Positions 19,943 to 28,223 of a DNA stretch of 48,470 nt are shown here, piece by piece. Source of the DNA: CAYILR01 sp964364175. GTDB lineage: Bacteria > Bdellovibrionota > UBA1018. Every line of letters begins with the position of its first letter. The stretch's first letter is position 1. Below the pieces are notes generated by a model, which was not told where the DNA came from, ran no database searches, and saw nothing but the letters and a program-made list of their open reading frames with translations. The stretch spans positions 1-48,470 of the forward strand of contig CAYILR010000035.1 of the NCBI GenBank assembly GCA_964364175.1, read 5' to 3'. The position numbers and the translations under genes are program-made.

Positions 19943-22056
19943 CGATAAGCCCTCCCAAGGGATTGCAGATAGGCAATGAGAGCCACAATTTCTTTGTCTT
20001 CGAGGTCAGCTTGGGCTCCCTGCGAAGTCATGGCTTCAGCGATCTGCTTCGCTTGTAGTTTTGCATCTGCCTGAGCATGCAAAATTTCATCGTCCGAATA
20101 AGGAACGTTGAGCATTTTCATGACGGAGAGTTTGTTTTCCAAAATCTTGAAATCAATTTTTCCGTCGAGGAGCCAAGCGTAAGAGGGCATGATGGATCCA
20201 TTCACCACTTCGCGTGGATCCTTCATATGCCGATAGTGCCAGAGATCTGGATATTTACCTCCGATACGTGCCAAGTCTGGACCAGTACGTTTGGATCCCC
20301 ACTGGAATGGACGATCATACATCGACTCTTCCGCTCGCGAATAGGTCCCGTATCTCAACACCTCTGCCTCCATCGGACGAATCATCTGCGAGTGGCAAAC
20401 ATAGCAGCCTTCTCGCACATAGATGTCTCGGCCATGGAGTTCAAGCGCGGTGTAGGGCTTGACCTTGGAATTGGGTGAAATATAGTCCCTCGCCAAAAAT
20501 GCGGGAAGGAATTCGATGATTGTTCCCACGCTCACGGCGATGACAGCCAACAGTGCAAAAACGAAGGGCATTCCCTCGAGCATGCGATGTCGAGTCTCAC
20601 CTGTGCCGGAATGTCCAAAACCAGATTGAGGTGAAACTTTGTACACAGGAGCTGCTACTGCTTTTGGTGCGCTTTGAATTGTCCTGATGACGTTGTAAAG
20701 CATCAAGATGTAGCCGACGAGGAACAACCCGCCCCCGACAGCGCGGACCCAATACATGGGGACAATTCGAATCACAGTTTCAATGAAATCTGGATACAGC
20801 AAACGTCCGGTACTGGTGTCTATTCCACGCAGCATCAGACCCTGAGTGATTCCAGCGATCCACATCGAAGCGATATAGAGAATGATGCCGAGGAATCCTG
20901 TCCAAAAATGAGCGTTGGCCAGTCGTACACTGTATAGCTTCGTGCTCCAGAGTTTGGGAATCATCCAATAGAAAATCCCGAAGGTCAGAAACCCGTTCCA
21001 GCCTAATGTTCCGCTGTGAACGTGGCCAACGATCCAGTCAGTGTAATGCGCCAAACCGTTTACAGATTTCAAAGAAAGCAGCGGACCTTCAAATGTAGCC
21101 ATGCCGTAGAATGTGATCCCTGCTGCTAGGAATTTCAGAACGGGTTCTGTTCGCAAACGATGCCACTCTCCGCGAAGTGTCAGCAGACCATTGATCATCC
21201 CTCCCCAGCTGGGGGCCCAAACCATCACACTGAAAATCACTCCCAGGGTTTGCGCCCAATCCGGCAGTGCTGTGTAGAGCAAATGGTGCGGCCCAGCCCA
21301 GATATAGATAAATACCAAGGCCCAGAAGTGAACGATCGAAAGGCGGTAACTATAAACAGGGCGGTTGGCAGCCTTGGGAACGAAATAATACATCAATCCT
21401 AAAAAAGGGGTTGTCAGGACGAATGCGACTGCGTTGTGTCCGTACCACCACTGAACCAGTGCGTCCTGGGCTCCAGCATAAATTGGGTAACTATGAAGCC
21501 ACGAGTAAGGAACTTCCAAGGAGTTCACGATGTGGAGGAGAGCCACCGTGACGATAGTTCCGATGTAAAACCAAAGTGCGACGTAAATATGTTTTTCACG
21601 TCGATTCTTCAGTGTGAGAAAGAAATTCACAGCAAATGTGACCCAGATGGCTGCAATGGCAATATCGATCGGCCATTCCAACTCGGCATATTCTTTGCTC
21701 TGTGTAATTCCAAGGGGCAGAGTGATTAGGGCTGCGAGGATGATGAGTTGCCAACCCCAAAAATGAATCGAACTGAGACCGTCTGAAAATATTCGGGTTT
21801 TGCAGAGCCGCTGAGTCGAATAATAAATCCCAGCAAAAACAGCATTTCCTGCAAAAGCAAAGATTGCAGCATTGGTGTGCAGTGGTCGGAGACGGCTGAA
21901 TGTCAGAAGTGGCGAGCTGAAGTTGAGTTGCCAAGCGCTGAGCTGCAGCGCGATCAGGACGCCTACAGCAAAAGCTGCAAAGCCCCAAAACAAGCAAGCA
22001 ATGACGAACTTTTTGACAATGTCGTCGTTATAAGAAAATTCCTGGGTTTGATTCAC
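19939..22056 (-). CDS. ccoNO: Fused cbb3 oxidase subunits CcoN and CcoO
   Basis: A 705-residue fusion. Residues 1 to about 470 are the haem-copper catalytic subunit, with about 12 helices and histidine ligands in RPLHTNAA, WWYGHNAVAF, AGPHHLLY and VGHVHSGTLGWNG. A short linker leads to a CcoO part with one helix and the c-haem site CYVCH (Cys551, Cys554, His555), followed by the CcoO block FQWGSKRTGPDLARIGGKY. The complex reduces oxygen to water with high affinity. GTG start overlapping the ccoS stop (GTGA). CcoN and CcoO are separate in most proteobacteria; fused forms are known in Bacteroidetes and some deltaproteobacterial relatives. Confidence 0.96.
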   Translation of the reverse strand: MNQTQEFSYNDDIVKKFVIACLFWGFAAFAVGVLIALQLSAWQLNFSSPLLTFSRLRPLHTNAAIFAFAGNAVFAGIYYSTQRLCKTRIFSDGLSSIHFWGWQLIILAALITLPLGITQSKEYAELEWPIDIAIAAIWVTFAVNFFLTLKNRREKHIYVALWFYIGTIVTVALLHIVNSLEVPYSWLHSYPIYAGAQDALVQWWYGHNAVAFVLTTPFLGLMYYFVPKAANRPVYSYRLSIVHFWALVFIYIWAGPHHLLYTALPDWAQTLGVIFSVMVWAPSWGGMINGLLTLRGEWHRLRTEPVLKFLAAGITFYGMATFEGPLLSLKSVNGLAHYTDWIVGHVHSGTLGWNGFLTFGIFYWMIPKLWSTKLYSVRLANAHFWTGFLGIILYIASMWIAGITQGLMLRGIDTSTGRLLYPDFIETVIRIVPMYWVRAVGGGLFLVGYILMLYNVIRTIQSAPKAVAAPVYKVSPQSGFGHSGTGETRHRMLEGMPFVFALLAVIAVSVGTIIEFLPAFLARDYISPNSKVKPYTALELHGRDIYVREGCYVCHSQMIRPMEAEVLRYGTYSRAEESMYDRPFQWGSKRTGPDLARIGGKYPDLWHYRHMKDPREVVNGSIMPSYAWLLDGKIDFKILENKLSVMKMLNVPYSDDEILHAQADAKLQAKQIAEAMTSQGAQADLEDKEIVALIAYLQSLGRAYR

Positions 22057-22196
22057 GGATCCTCCTCGTTGAGTATGCGGTAGGCGGGTGTTTGAACATC
22101 ATCCATCTGACCTGATTTGACTGCTAATATGAAGGCGACGGTGAAACCGACACCTAATCCTAATGCCATGGGCAACAGAAACCAGAGAACGCTCAT
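22053..22196 (-). CDS. ccoS: cbb3 oxidase assembly protein CcoS
   Basis: A 47-residue protein with one transmembrane helix and the diagnostic tail SGQMDDVQTPAYRIL. CcoS is needed for cofactor insertion into cbb3 oxidase. The ATG at 22196 forms ATGA with the stop of ccoI. The longer open frame to 22301 is inside ccoI and is not used. Confidence 0.9.
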   Translation of the reverse strand: MSVLWFLLPMALGLGVGFTVAFILAVKSGQMDDVQTPAYRILNEEDP

Positions 22197-24550
22197 GGCA
22201 GCACTCTCCGGTTCAAAAACTTGCTGAGACCGAGGGTCACTAGCGTAATGGAAATGGCGTTGATCGGCATGATGATGGCTGCCGAAAGGGGTTTGACCCA
22301 ACCCATCGTCGCGAGTGTCACGCCAATTAAATTATAGAATCCTGAAATCCAAAATGCCGTCCAGACGACACGCAGTGTATTTTTCGAAATCTCAATCAAT
22401 TTGCAGACTGAGTTCAAGCCGGGTTTTGCGAAATAAATATCTCCTGCACGGAGGCAGACTTCCATTCCTCCGTGAACGGCCACGCCAATTTCTGCAGTCG
22501 CGAGGGCGGCCGCATCGTTGGCTCCATCACCAATCATCATAGAGTTTGAATGGGAGAGAATGAATTCTCGTTTTTTCTCTGGTGTCATTTCTCCATGAAT
22601 ATTGGATCGAGCGATTCCCAGTGAGCTTCCGATTCGATGAGCCTCTGCAGAGTGGTCTCCTGAGATCAAATAGAGAGTTTTCTGATCAGATTTTAATTTT
22701 TCTAGAGCAGGTTCCGTGTCGGCTTTGAGAGCATCTCTTAAGGTCAGATTTGCAATCAATAAACCCTCTTCGAATAATCCAACGTGAGTCCCGGGTTTAT
22801 CTAAAGATTGACCCAGAGATTTGACTTCGTAATTTCGCCCAGAGATTTCAGCGCGGACCCCGATGCCGATGGTTTCTTGGAAATTTTTGAGCTGGGGGAT
22901 ATTTGGGTTCTGCCCCGAAAATTTTGCCTTCACATACCTGCAGATGGCCTGAGCCACTGGGTGATTGGAGTTGGACTCAAGTGACAGAAGAATCGAAAAA
23001 ATCTCGTCTCGATCCCGCTGAGTATCCAAATTCTCCACTTCGGGGCGACCCTCAGTGAGGGTGCCTGTTTTATCAAAAATAATATTTTGGATCTGTGAGG
23101 CTTTTTCCAAAACATCAGGGCCCTTGACCAAAATTCCCACTTGCGCGGCTTTTTGCAGTCCAAGGGCCCAGGCCAATGGGGTCGCAAGCGCAAATCCGCA
23201 GGGGCAAGCCACCACAGAAAGCGCGATGGCACGATGCAGACCTTCTGCAAGATTACCGTGGTAGATTTGGTACAAGAGCACTGCTGCCGCGAATGTTAGA
23301 ATGAGAGCCAATAAAGTGGTTGCCCACTGGTCACCCATGACTTGGATTTGTGCCTTACCCAGCGCGCTCTGTTCAATGTCCCTGACAATTTGCCCAAGCC
23401 GTGTCTCGACACCAGAGGCAGAAACACGAAGAACCAAAATTTGCCCCTGATAGAGCGTACCGGCTTCGAGGCGTGATCCTGGCCCCACTTCGTGCCAGTC
23501 GGATTCCCCATTCAGCAAAGCAGATTGAATGCTACCTGCTCCACTAACGATTTCTCCATCGACAGGAATGGTGTCTCCCGCACGAACTTCCAGAAGATCG
23601 TTTTTCTTGATTTGATCCATCGGAACAGATTTTCCGCTTTCAGCCATCCGAGCAAAGGCGGGCGTCAAGAAGTGCAGGAGGCCAGCCGATCCCAATGCAG
23701 CTCTTTGAGTGGTTTTCAGAAAGTGCCGACTGGCGATCATCAAGAAAACCAAAGCAGCAAGAGAATCAAAGTAAATCTGGTTTCTTCCCAGGAGTAAATT
23801 GGCGAAACTTAAACCTGATCCCAACAAAATTCCGAGCACTACCGAGGTATCAATGGAAATTTTTCGAATTCGAATCGAAGACCAAAAGCTTTTGAGAAGT
23901 GGCTGTCCGCTGTAAAATAGAACCGGCAAATAAATAAAAAAACTGATCCAATGAAAAGCCTTGAGTTCAAATCCGTTGGCGCCCCCATAGATTGAAATCG
24001 CGAGAAGCATGATATTGCCAGTTCCCGCAGCAGCGACTCCGACGCGGATCAATGATTTGCGATTTTCTCGAGATTGAAATTCCTGAGTGTTGGAAAGAAG
24101 AACAGGATGTGGAATGTAACCTAACTTGTGAATCCAGGTCGCCACTTGGCTGAGCACGGCATCTGGTTTCAATTCCAGGGTCAAAAGGGATTTCCCCAGA
24201 TTCACCCGCGCAGATTTCACCTGATCGGGAAGCATCTCGGGGAGTTTTTCGAGAAGCCAAATGCAAGCTTGGCATTGGATTCCCTCGATATAGAATTCGA
24301 TGCCTTGATTTTTGACATAGGTTTTCTGGAACGCCTCGTGATCGAGGTACTGGTACTCTGCTTTGTATTCCTTCACCTGAGAGCTGACTCGATTGGGGAT
24401 GCAGTAGTATTTCCCGAGACCCTTGGTTTGAAGAATTTGATAAACGCCATAGCAGCCCGCACAGCAGAAATCGCCATCGCCGGAAAACCGGGTCTGGCAA
24501 TGAAGACAAGCCCGATTCAGGGTTGCTGCTGCAATAGGAGGAGGATTCAT
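22193..24550 (-). CDS. ccoI: Copper-exporting P1B-type ATPase CcoI/FixI
   Basis: A 785-residue P-type ATPase that supplies copper for cbb3 oxidase. The N-terminus has a cysteine-rich domain (CLHCQTRF, CCAGCYGVY) and a heavy-metal domain with IQCQACIWLLEKLP. The intramembrane site is VVACPCGFALATP, the phosphorylated residue is Asp493 in DKTGTLTEG, and the hinge is MMIGDGANDAAAL. The ATG at 24550 is chosen over the open frame to 24631 because the family begins near the first CxxC and because the putative promoter lies inside the longer frame. It heads the operon ccoI-S-NO-Q-P-G-SafE. Confidence 0.95.
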   Translation of the reverse strand: MNPPPIAAATLNRACLHCQTRFSGDGDFCCAGCYGVYQILQTKGLGKYYCIPNRVSSQVKEYKAEYQYLDHEAFQKTYVKNQGIEFYIEGIQCQACIWLLEKLPEMLPDQVKSARVNLGKSLLTLELKPDAVLSQVATWIHKLGYIPHPVLLSNTQEFQSRENRKSLIRVGVAAAGTGNIMLLAISIYGGANGFELKAFHWISFFIYLPVLFYSGQPLLKSFWSSIRIRKISIDTSVVLGILLGSGLSFANLLLGRNQIYFDSLAALVFLMIASRHFLKTTQRAALGSAGLLHFLTPAFARMAESGKSVPMDQIKKNDLLEVRAGDTIPVDGEIVSGAGSIQSALLNGESDWHEVGPGSRLEAGTLYQGQILVLRVSASGVETRLGQIVRDIEQSALGKAQIQVMGDQWATTLLALILTFAAAVLLYQIYHGNLAEGLHRAIALSVVACPCGFALATPLAWALGLQKAAQVGILVKGPDVLEKASQIQNIIFDKTGTLTEGRPEVENLDTQRDRDEIFSILLSLESNSNHPVAQAICRYVKAKFSGQNPNIPQLKNFQETIGIGVRAEISGRNYEVKSLGQSLDKPGTHVGLFEEGLLIANLTLRDALKADTEPALEKLKSDQKTLYLISGDHSAEAHRIGSSLGIARSNIHGEMTPEKKREFILSHSNSMMIGDGANDAAALATAEIGVAVHGGMEVCLRAGDIYFAKPGLNSVCKLIEISKNTLRVVWTAFWISGFYNLIGVTLATMGWVKPLSAAIIMPINAISITLVTLGLSKFLNRRVLP

Positions 24551-24580
24551 GTTTTTGTTTCTCTTTTTTAATAACACTAA

Positions 24581-24597
24581 AGTACTCACTGTGCCAA
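24581..24597 (-). promoter_or_regulatory. Probable sigma-54 promoter of the cbb3 operon
   Basis: The minus strand reads TTGGCACAGTGAGTACT. The -24 box is perfect; the -12 GC is AC at the exact position. Predicted start is near 24570, 20 bases before the ATG at 24550. The one mismatch falls at a critical base, so confidence is moderate. Confidence 0.5.
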
Positions 24598-24634
24598 ACG
24601 CCCGATCTGATTTAGTGCGTGCATAAATCATGAA

Positions 24635-24672
24635 GAGACTATTCGCCCACGAGTTGGGAATTATTGTCCCGT
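24635..24672. promoter_or_regulatory. Paired activator element between cbb3 operon and PNPOx operon
   Basis: The left 14-mer is GAGACTATTCGCCC at 24635-24648. The right 14-mer is GAAATTATTGTCCC at 24658-24671, followed by G. The offset is 23 bp. It is almost centred between the two divergent promoters, about 38-40 bases from the -24 box of each. No FNR box (TTGAT-N4-ATCAA) is visible here, unlike many cco promoters. Confidence 0.65.
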
Positions 24673-24709
24673 TTTTTGTCGTGACGGTGAAAAATGTTGA
24701 ACCATAGGT

Positions 24710-24726
24710 TGGCCTGTTCTTTGCAA
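24710..24726 (+). promoter_or_regulatory. Sigma-54 promoter of PNPOx/SDR/CoA-transferase operon
   Basis: TTGGCCTGTTCTTTGCA has a perfect TTGC -12 box and TTGGC in the -24 box. GG at 24712-24713 and GC at 24724-24725 are 12 apart. Predicted start is near 24737, 17 bases before the ATG at 24754. Confidence 0.78.
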
Positions 24727-24753
24727 TCTCACCCTGTAGAGAAGGTGGATTCT

Positions 24754-25215
24754 ATGAATAATCTACAAGAAAAATTTAACTTAATCAGGATTTTAAGTTC
24801 AAAAGAAGCGAGCGGTTTATTGGCGAAGAAGAATCTGGGCCACCTGGGGTGCAGCGTCGGTGATGAGCCCTATGTAGTTCCTGTCACATATGCCTTGGAA
24901 GGGGATTTTATTTACAGTCACTCCCCTGAAGGGAAAAAAATCGAGATCATGCGAAAAAATCCAAATGTATGTTTGCAGGTCGAAGAAGCAGAAGGACTGT
25001 TCCAGTGGAGAAGCGTCATTGCTCGGGGAAGATTTGAGGAGCTCAAGGGTGACCCCGCTGCGGCAGGGATGAGGGTTCTTTTGAATCGCCTGAGGCTGGA
25101 ACCGAAGCATATTTCCTCGCTCGAAATGGATTTTGAGGCCATGTTGGAGAGGTCTATTATTTATAGAATTAAAATTGAACGTTTGACAGGTCGTGCAGCG
25201 GGTGGAGTAAATTAA
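24754..25215 (+). CDS. Pyridoxamine 5'-phosphate oxidase-like flavin-binding protein
   Basis: A 153-residue split-barrel protein of the Pyridox_ox_2 type. Motifs LGHLGCSVGDEPYVVPVTYA, FIYSHSPEGKKIEIMRKNPNV and SVIARGRFEEL are typical. Members bind FMN, FAD or F420 and mostly lack true PNPOx activity; some reduce quinones or nitro groups. The ATG at 24754 is chosen for GAAGGTG upstream and for the sigma-54 promoter. Proteins of this type are common in hypoxia regulons beside Usp and CBS proteins. First gene of a plus-strand operon. Confidence 0.85.
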   Translation: MNNLQEKFNLIRILSSKEASGLLAKKNLGHLGCSVGDEPYVVPVTYALEGDFIYSHSPEGKKIEIMRKNPNVCLQVEEAEGLFQWRSVIARGRFEELKGDPAAAGMRVLLNRLRLEPKHISSLEMDFEAMLERSIIYRIKIERLTGRAAGGVN

Positions 25216-25242
25216 CCAATTCTAACGATAGGGAGTGATTTT

Positions 25243-26013
25243 ATGGGAAAAGCAAATGACTGGAGTGGAAAAGTAGCCTTGGTGACGGGTGCTTCGTCTG
25301 GGATTGGCCAATCGACGGCGCTTGAGTTTGCAAAACTGGGTGCCAATGTGGTTTTGGCGGACTGCCAGGAGGAGGCGGGTCAAAAAGCAGCACAAATGAT
25401 TGCTGCCGAGACAGGAAGCAAAGCGATTTTTGTGAAATGTGACGTTTCCAAAAGTGCGGATGTGAAAAATTTGATGAGTGAAACGATCAGGGTGTTTGGT
25501 CGACTGGATTGCGCGTTCAATAACGCAGGGATCGAGGGTATTCCGGCACCGACAGCAGACTGCACCGAGGAAAACTGGGATCGAACGATTGACATCAACC
25601 TCAAGGGAGTGTGGCTCTGCATGAAGGAGCAGCTTCCCATCATGATCAAGCAAGGCAGTGGTTCGATTGTGAATTGTGCATCGATTGCGGGAGTCGTTGG
25701 TTTTATGAATGTTCCAGCTTACACGGCCAGCAAACACGGGATTATCGGTTTGACGAAAACTGCGGCTCTAGAATATGCCAAATCCAATATTCGAGTGAAC
25801 GCAGTTTGCCCAGGAGTGATTCACACAGCAATGGTTGATCGTTTTACGCAAGGGAGTGAAGAAAATCTAAAGCTGCTTTGCGCAGCCGCGCCGATGGCAC
25901 GCCCCGGTCAACCGGTTGAGATCGCTTCGGCGGTGACTTGGCTTTGCTCCAGCGCTGCATCGTTTGTGACAGGACACTCCTTGGTGATCGATGGAGGTTG
26001 GGTTGCACAATAA
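25243..26013 (+). CDS. Short-chain dehydrogenase/reductase
   Basis: A 256-residue classical SDR. Coenzyme motif TGASSGIGQ at residues 15-23, structural NNAG, and catalytic Tyr160 and Lys164 in YTASK. The acidic residue in VVLADCQEEAG after the second strand suggests NAD rather than NADP. The C-terminus SLVIDGGWVAQ is usual. The substrate is unknown. The gene follows the PNPOx-like gene by 27 bases with GGGAG upstream, and the CoA-transferase starts inside its 3' end, so a redox step feeding acyl-CoA metabolism is plausible. Confidence 0.88.
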   Translation: MGKANDWSGKVALVTGASSGIGQSTALEFAKLGANVVLADCQEEAGQKAAQMIAAETGSKAIFVKCDVSKSADVKNLMSETIRVFGRLDCAFNNAGIEGIPAPTADCTEENWDRTIDINLKGVWLCMKEQLPIMIKQGSGSIVNCASIAGVVGFMNVPAYTASKHGIIGLTKTAALEYAKSNIRVNAVCPGVIHTAMVDRFTQGSEENLKLLCAAAPMARPGQPVEIASAVTWLCSSAASFVTGHSLVIDGGWVAQ

Positions 26014-27274
26014 GGCTGCTGAAGCTGTCAGTTTGATTCAGTCTGGACAAAGAGTTTTTGTGCAAGGGGGGGCTGCAACTCCGTCCGTGCTTTTGAATGC
26101 GCTCGTAGAACAAGCAGACCGATTGACTGATGTGGAACTCATTCACCTTCACACGGAAGGGAATGCGCCCTATGCAGACGAGCGCTACGCTCGAAGTTTC
26201 AAAGTGGCCAACCTATTTGTGGGTTCCAACTTACGCAAAAAAATCAATTATGCCTCGATTGATTACCTTCCGTGTTTTTTATCAGAGATCCCGCAGCTTT
26301 TTCGATCCGGCCGTCGCCCTATAGATGTGGCACTGATTCATTTGTCCCCGCCAGATCGTCATGGGTTTTGCAGTTTGGGAACCAACGTGGATGTAGCGAT
26401 TGCGGCACTTGAGAGTGCCAAGACCGTAATCGCGCAGATCAACCCGCAAATGCCCCGTGTTCACGGGGACGGAATTATCCATGTGGACAGTGTGGATAAA
26501 TTTGTGGATATCGATGTACCGTTGCCAGAATGTCCACGACACGAACTGACTCAGGAGGAAAAAGCAATCGGCCGTCATGCGAGTTCGTTGATTGAGGATG
26601 GAGCTTGTTTGCAAGTCGGGATCGGCTCGATCCCCGATGCTGTGTTGAGTGAACTGAAAGGCCGAAGGCATTTAGGAATACACACCGAGATGTGGTCTGA
26701 TGGAGTATTGGATTTGATTCGTTGCGGAGCTGTGGATAATTCACAAAAAGCGGTTCATCCCGGGAAAACTGTTTCTGGTTTTGTGATGGGATCGCGAGCG
26801 ATTTATGAATTCATCCATGACAATCCCACTGTGGCTCAGCTGGGCATCGATTACGTCAACGATCCAGCCATCATCAAGCGCAACACTAAAGTCACCGCCA
26901 TCAACTCCGCCGTCGAGGTCGATTTGACCGGGCAAGTTTGCGCAGATTCTGTCGGCCACCAAGTTATTTCGGGAGTGGGTGGGCAAATGGATTTTATTCG
27001 AGGCGCTTCGCTCTCCAAAGGCGGAAAACCCATCATCGCCCTATCGAGCCGAACCAAAAAAGGTCGTTCCCGAATTGTGCCGACCTTACAATCCGGAGCA
27101 GGTGTCGTCACCACACGAGCGCATGTGCATTATGTGGTCACCGAGTACGGCGTAGCGGATCTTTATGGAAAAACTCTGGGGGAGCGAGCAAAGGCATTGA
27201 TTGTAATTGCTCATCCTGCAGACCGGGAGAATCTGGCTCGGGAGTGGCATTCGGTGATGCAAATGAAAAGCTGA
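25991..27274 (+). CDS. Acetyl-CoA hydrolase/CoA-transferase family protein
   Basis: A 427-residue family I CoA-transferase of the Cat/AbfT/acetyl-CoA hydrolase type. Visible motifs: VQGGAATPSVLLNAL near the start, GIHTEMWSDGVLDL with Glu233 at the position of the glutamate that carries CoA in 4-hydroxybutyrate CoA-transferase, GVGGQMDFIRGA and VTEYGVADLYGKT. It would swap CoA between a short acyl group and acetate. It overlaps the SDR by 23 bases. Together the two could ferment or assimilate a hydroxy-acid under low oxygen; that link is inference. Confidence 0.88.
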   Translation: MEVGLHNKAAEAVSLIQSGQRVFVQGGAATPSVLLNALVEQADRLTDVELIHLHTEGNAPYADERYARSFKVANLFVGSNLRKKINYASIDYLPCFLSEIPQLFRSGRRPIDVALIHLSPPDRHGFCSLGTNVDVAIAALESAKTVIAQINPQMPRVHGDGIIHVDSVDKFVDIDVPLPECPRHELTQEEKAIGRHASSLIEDGACLQVGIGSIPDAVLSELKGRRHLGIHTEMWSDGVLDLIRCGAVDNSQKAVHPGKTVSGFVMGSRAIYEFIHDNPTVAQLGIDYVNDPAIIKRNTKVTAINSAVEVDLTGQVCADSVGHQVISGVGGQMDFIRGASLSKGGKPIIALSSRTKKGRSRIVPTLQSGAGVVTTRAHVHYVVTEYGVADLYGKTLGERAKALIVIAHPADRENLAREWHSVMQMKS

Positions 27275-27290
27275 TAAATGGGTTGTCGAA

Positions 27291-27302
27291 GGACTAAAGT
27301 CC
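27291..27302. promoter_or_regulatory. DosR-like palindrome upstream of outer-membrane protein gene
   Basis: GGACTAAAGTCC is a perfect 12-bp inverted repeat 18 bases before the next start codon. It equals the core of the mycobacterial DosR box (GGGACTWWAGTCCC). Its spacing between half-sites is one base shorter than in the GGAC-N5-GTCC sites at 3934 and 17078, and no -24/-12 promoter is seen nearby, so it may be a variant site or chance. Confidence 0.3.
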
Positions 27303-27319
27303 ATTTACCATCGTCTGAT

Positions 27320-28036
27320 ATGACAAAATCGGCATCAAGGATGGTTGGGTTTGTTTTGGCTTTGCTTTCCGCGAGTTCTGTAGCTTGGGCAGAGGGTGAA
27401 GAGTCCAGTGGAGGCTCGCGCTATGAAAAATTTGGCATTGGCCCATCGTTAGTGATCGGGGTTCCTCATCCGATCAATTTGGCTGTTGACGCGCGACTCC
27501 ATCCTCTTTGGAGTGTGGGCGTGGGTGGGGGCTACTTCCCATTGAAGGTTCCCATCGGTGGCAACTCGGTCAAATTGACTCTCATCAATTATGAAGCCAG
27601 GGGACGTTGGCATCCGTTTAGCGGGGCGTTTTTTCTGGGGACCGCATTCGGACAGCAAAGACTTTCTGTACAGACATCCAAATCGCTCTCGACCAGTGTG
27701 ACGGTGAGTGGGGTAGCGGTCCCCGTGACTGCAAACGTAGATGTTTTGGCTAAAATCAAGGGTCTCTACGCCACTCCTCATATCGGTTGGATGTGGATCT
27801 TCGATTCTGGATTCTTGATTGGATTAGAGTTGGGAGCTCAAATTGGATTTGCCTCAAAAACTACGGTGGATATTGGCATCAAAGCCAGCGATCCTCGCCT
27901 AGATCCGTATATTGGACTGGTGCGAGATCAGAAAACATACAAGGATGCCGTTCAACAAATTCAAGATATGGGAAAAAAGATCGGCAATATGCCTTTGCCT
28001 TTCCTCTCACTGCTGAGATTGGGCTGGATGTTCTAG
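27320..28036 (+). CDS. Predicted outer-membrane beta-barrel protein
   Basis: A 238-residue exported protein. Signal peptide MTKSASRMVGFVLALLSASSVAWAEG is cleaved after VAWA. The mature part alternates polar and hydrophobic residues in strands with glycine turns (GVGGGYFPLKVP, FFLGTAFGQQRLSV, ATPHIGWMW) and ends in Phe, as barrels recognised by BamA do. No specific family recognised. The start at 27320 is chosen for the signal peptide; 27341 is an alternative. It begins 45 bases after the CoA-transferase and may be the last gene of that operon or have its own promoter. Confidence 0.7.
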   Translation: MTKSASRMVGFVLALLSASSVAWAEGEESSGGSRYEKFGIGPSLVIGVPHPINLAVDARLHPLWSVGVGGGYFPLKVPIGGNSVKLTLINYEARGRWHPFSGAFFLGTAFGQQRLSVQTSKSLSTSVTVSGVAVPVTANVDVLAKIKGLYATPHIGWMWIFDSGFLIGLELGAQIGFASKTTVDIGIKASDPRLDPYIGLVRDQKTYKDAVQQIQDMGKKIGNMPLPFLSLLRLGWMF

Positions 28037-28223
28037 TCGCCCTGATCAACCTGCGCTTCCTCTGGCACGTTTCGATCTCTAGTTTTCAGATGCTGACTTG
28101 TTTGGTCAGATTATAGCCATGGGATGTTTTGCAACATTTAGGGATTCTTTTCACGGCACGGGCTTCCCAGAAGACCTAAAAATCTGGTATAACGAGTCAA
28201 AATAATGAGGAGTATCCCAAAAA

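Noticed and set aside
24601..24700. An FNR/FixK box in front of the cbb3 operon.
   Set aside because: I looked for TTGAT-N4-ATCAA on both strands in the spacer and found no acceptable match.
28055..28080. TGGCAC at 28061 as another sigma-54 promoter.
   Set aside because: The GC expected 12 bases after GG is absent, so it is only a chance -24 hexamer.
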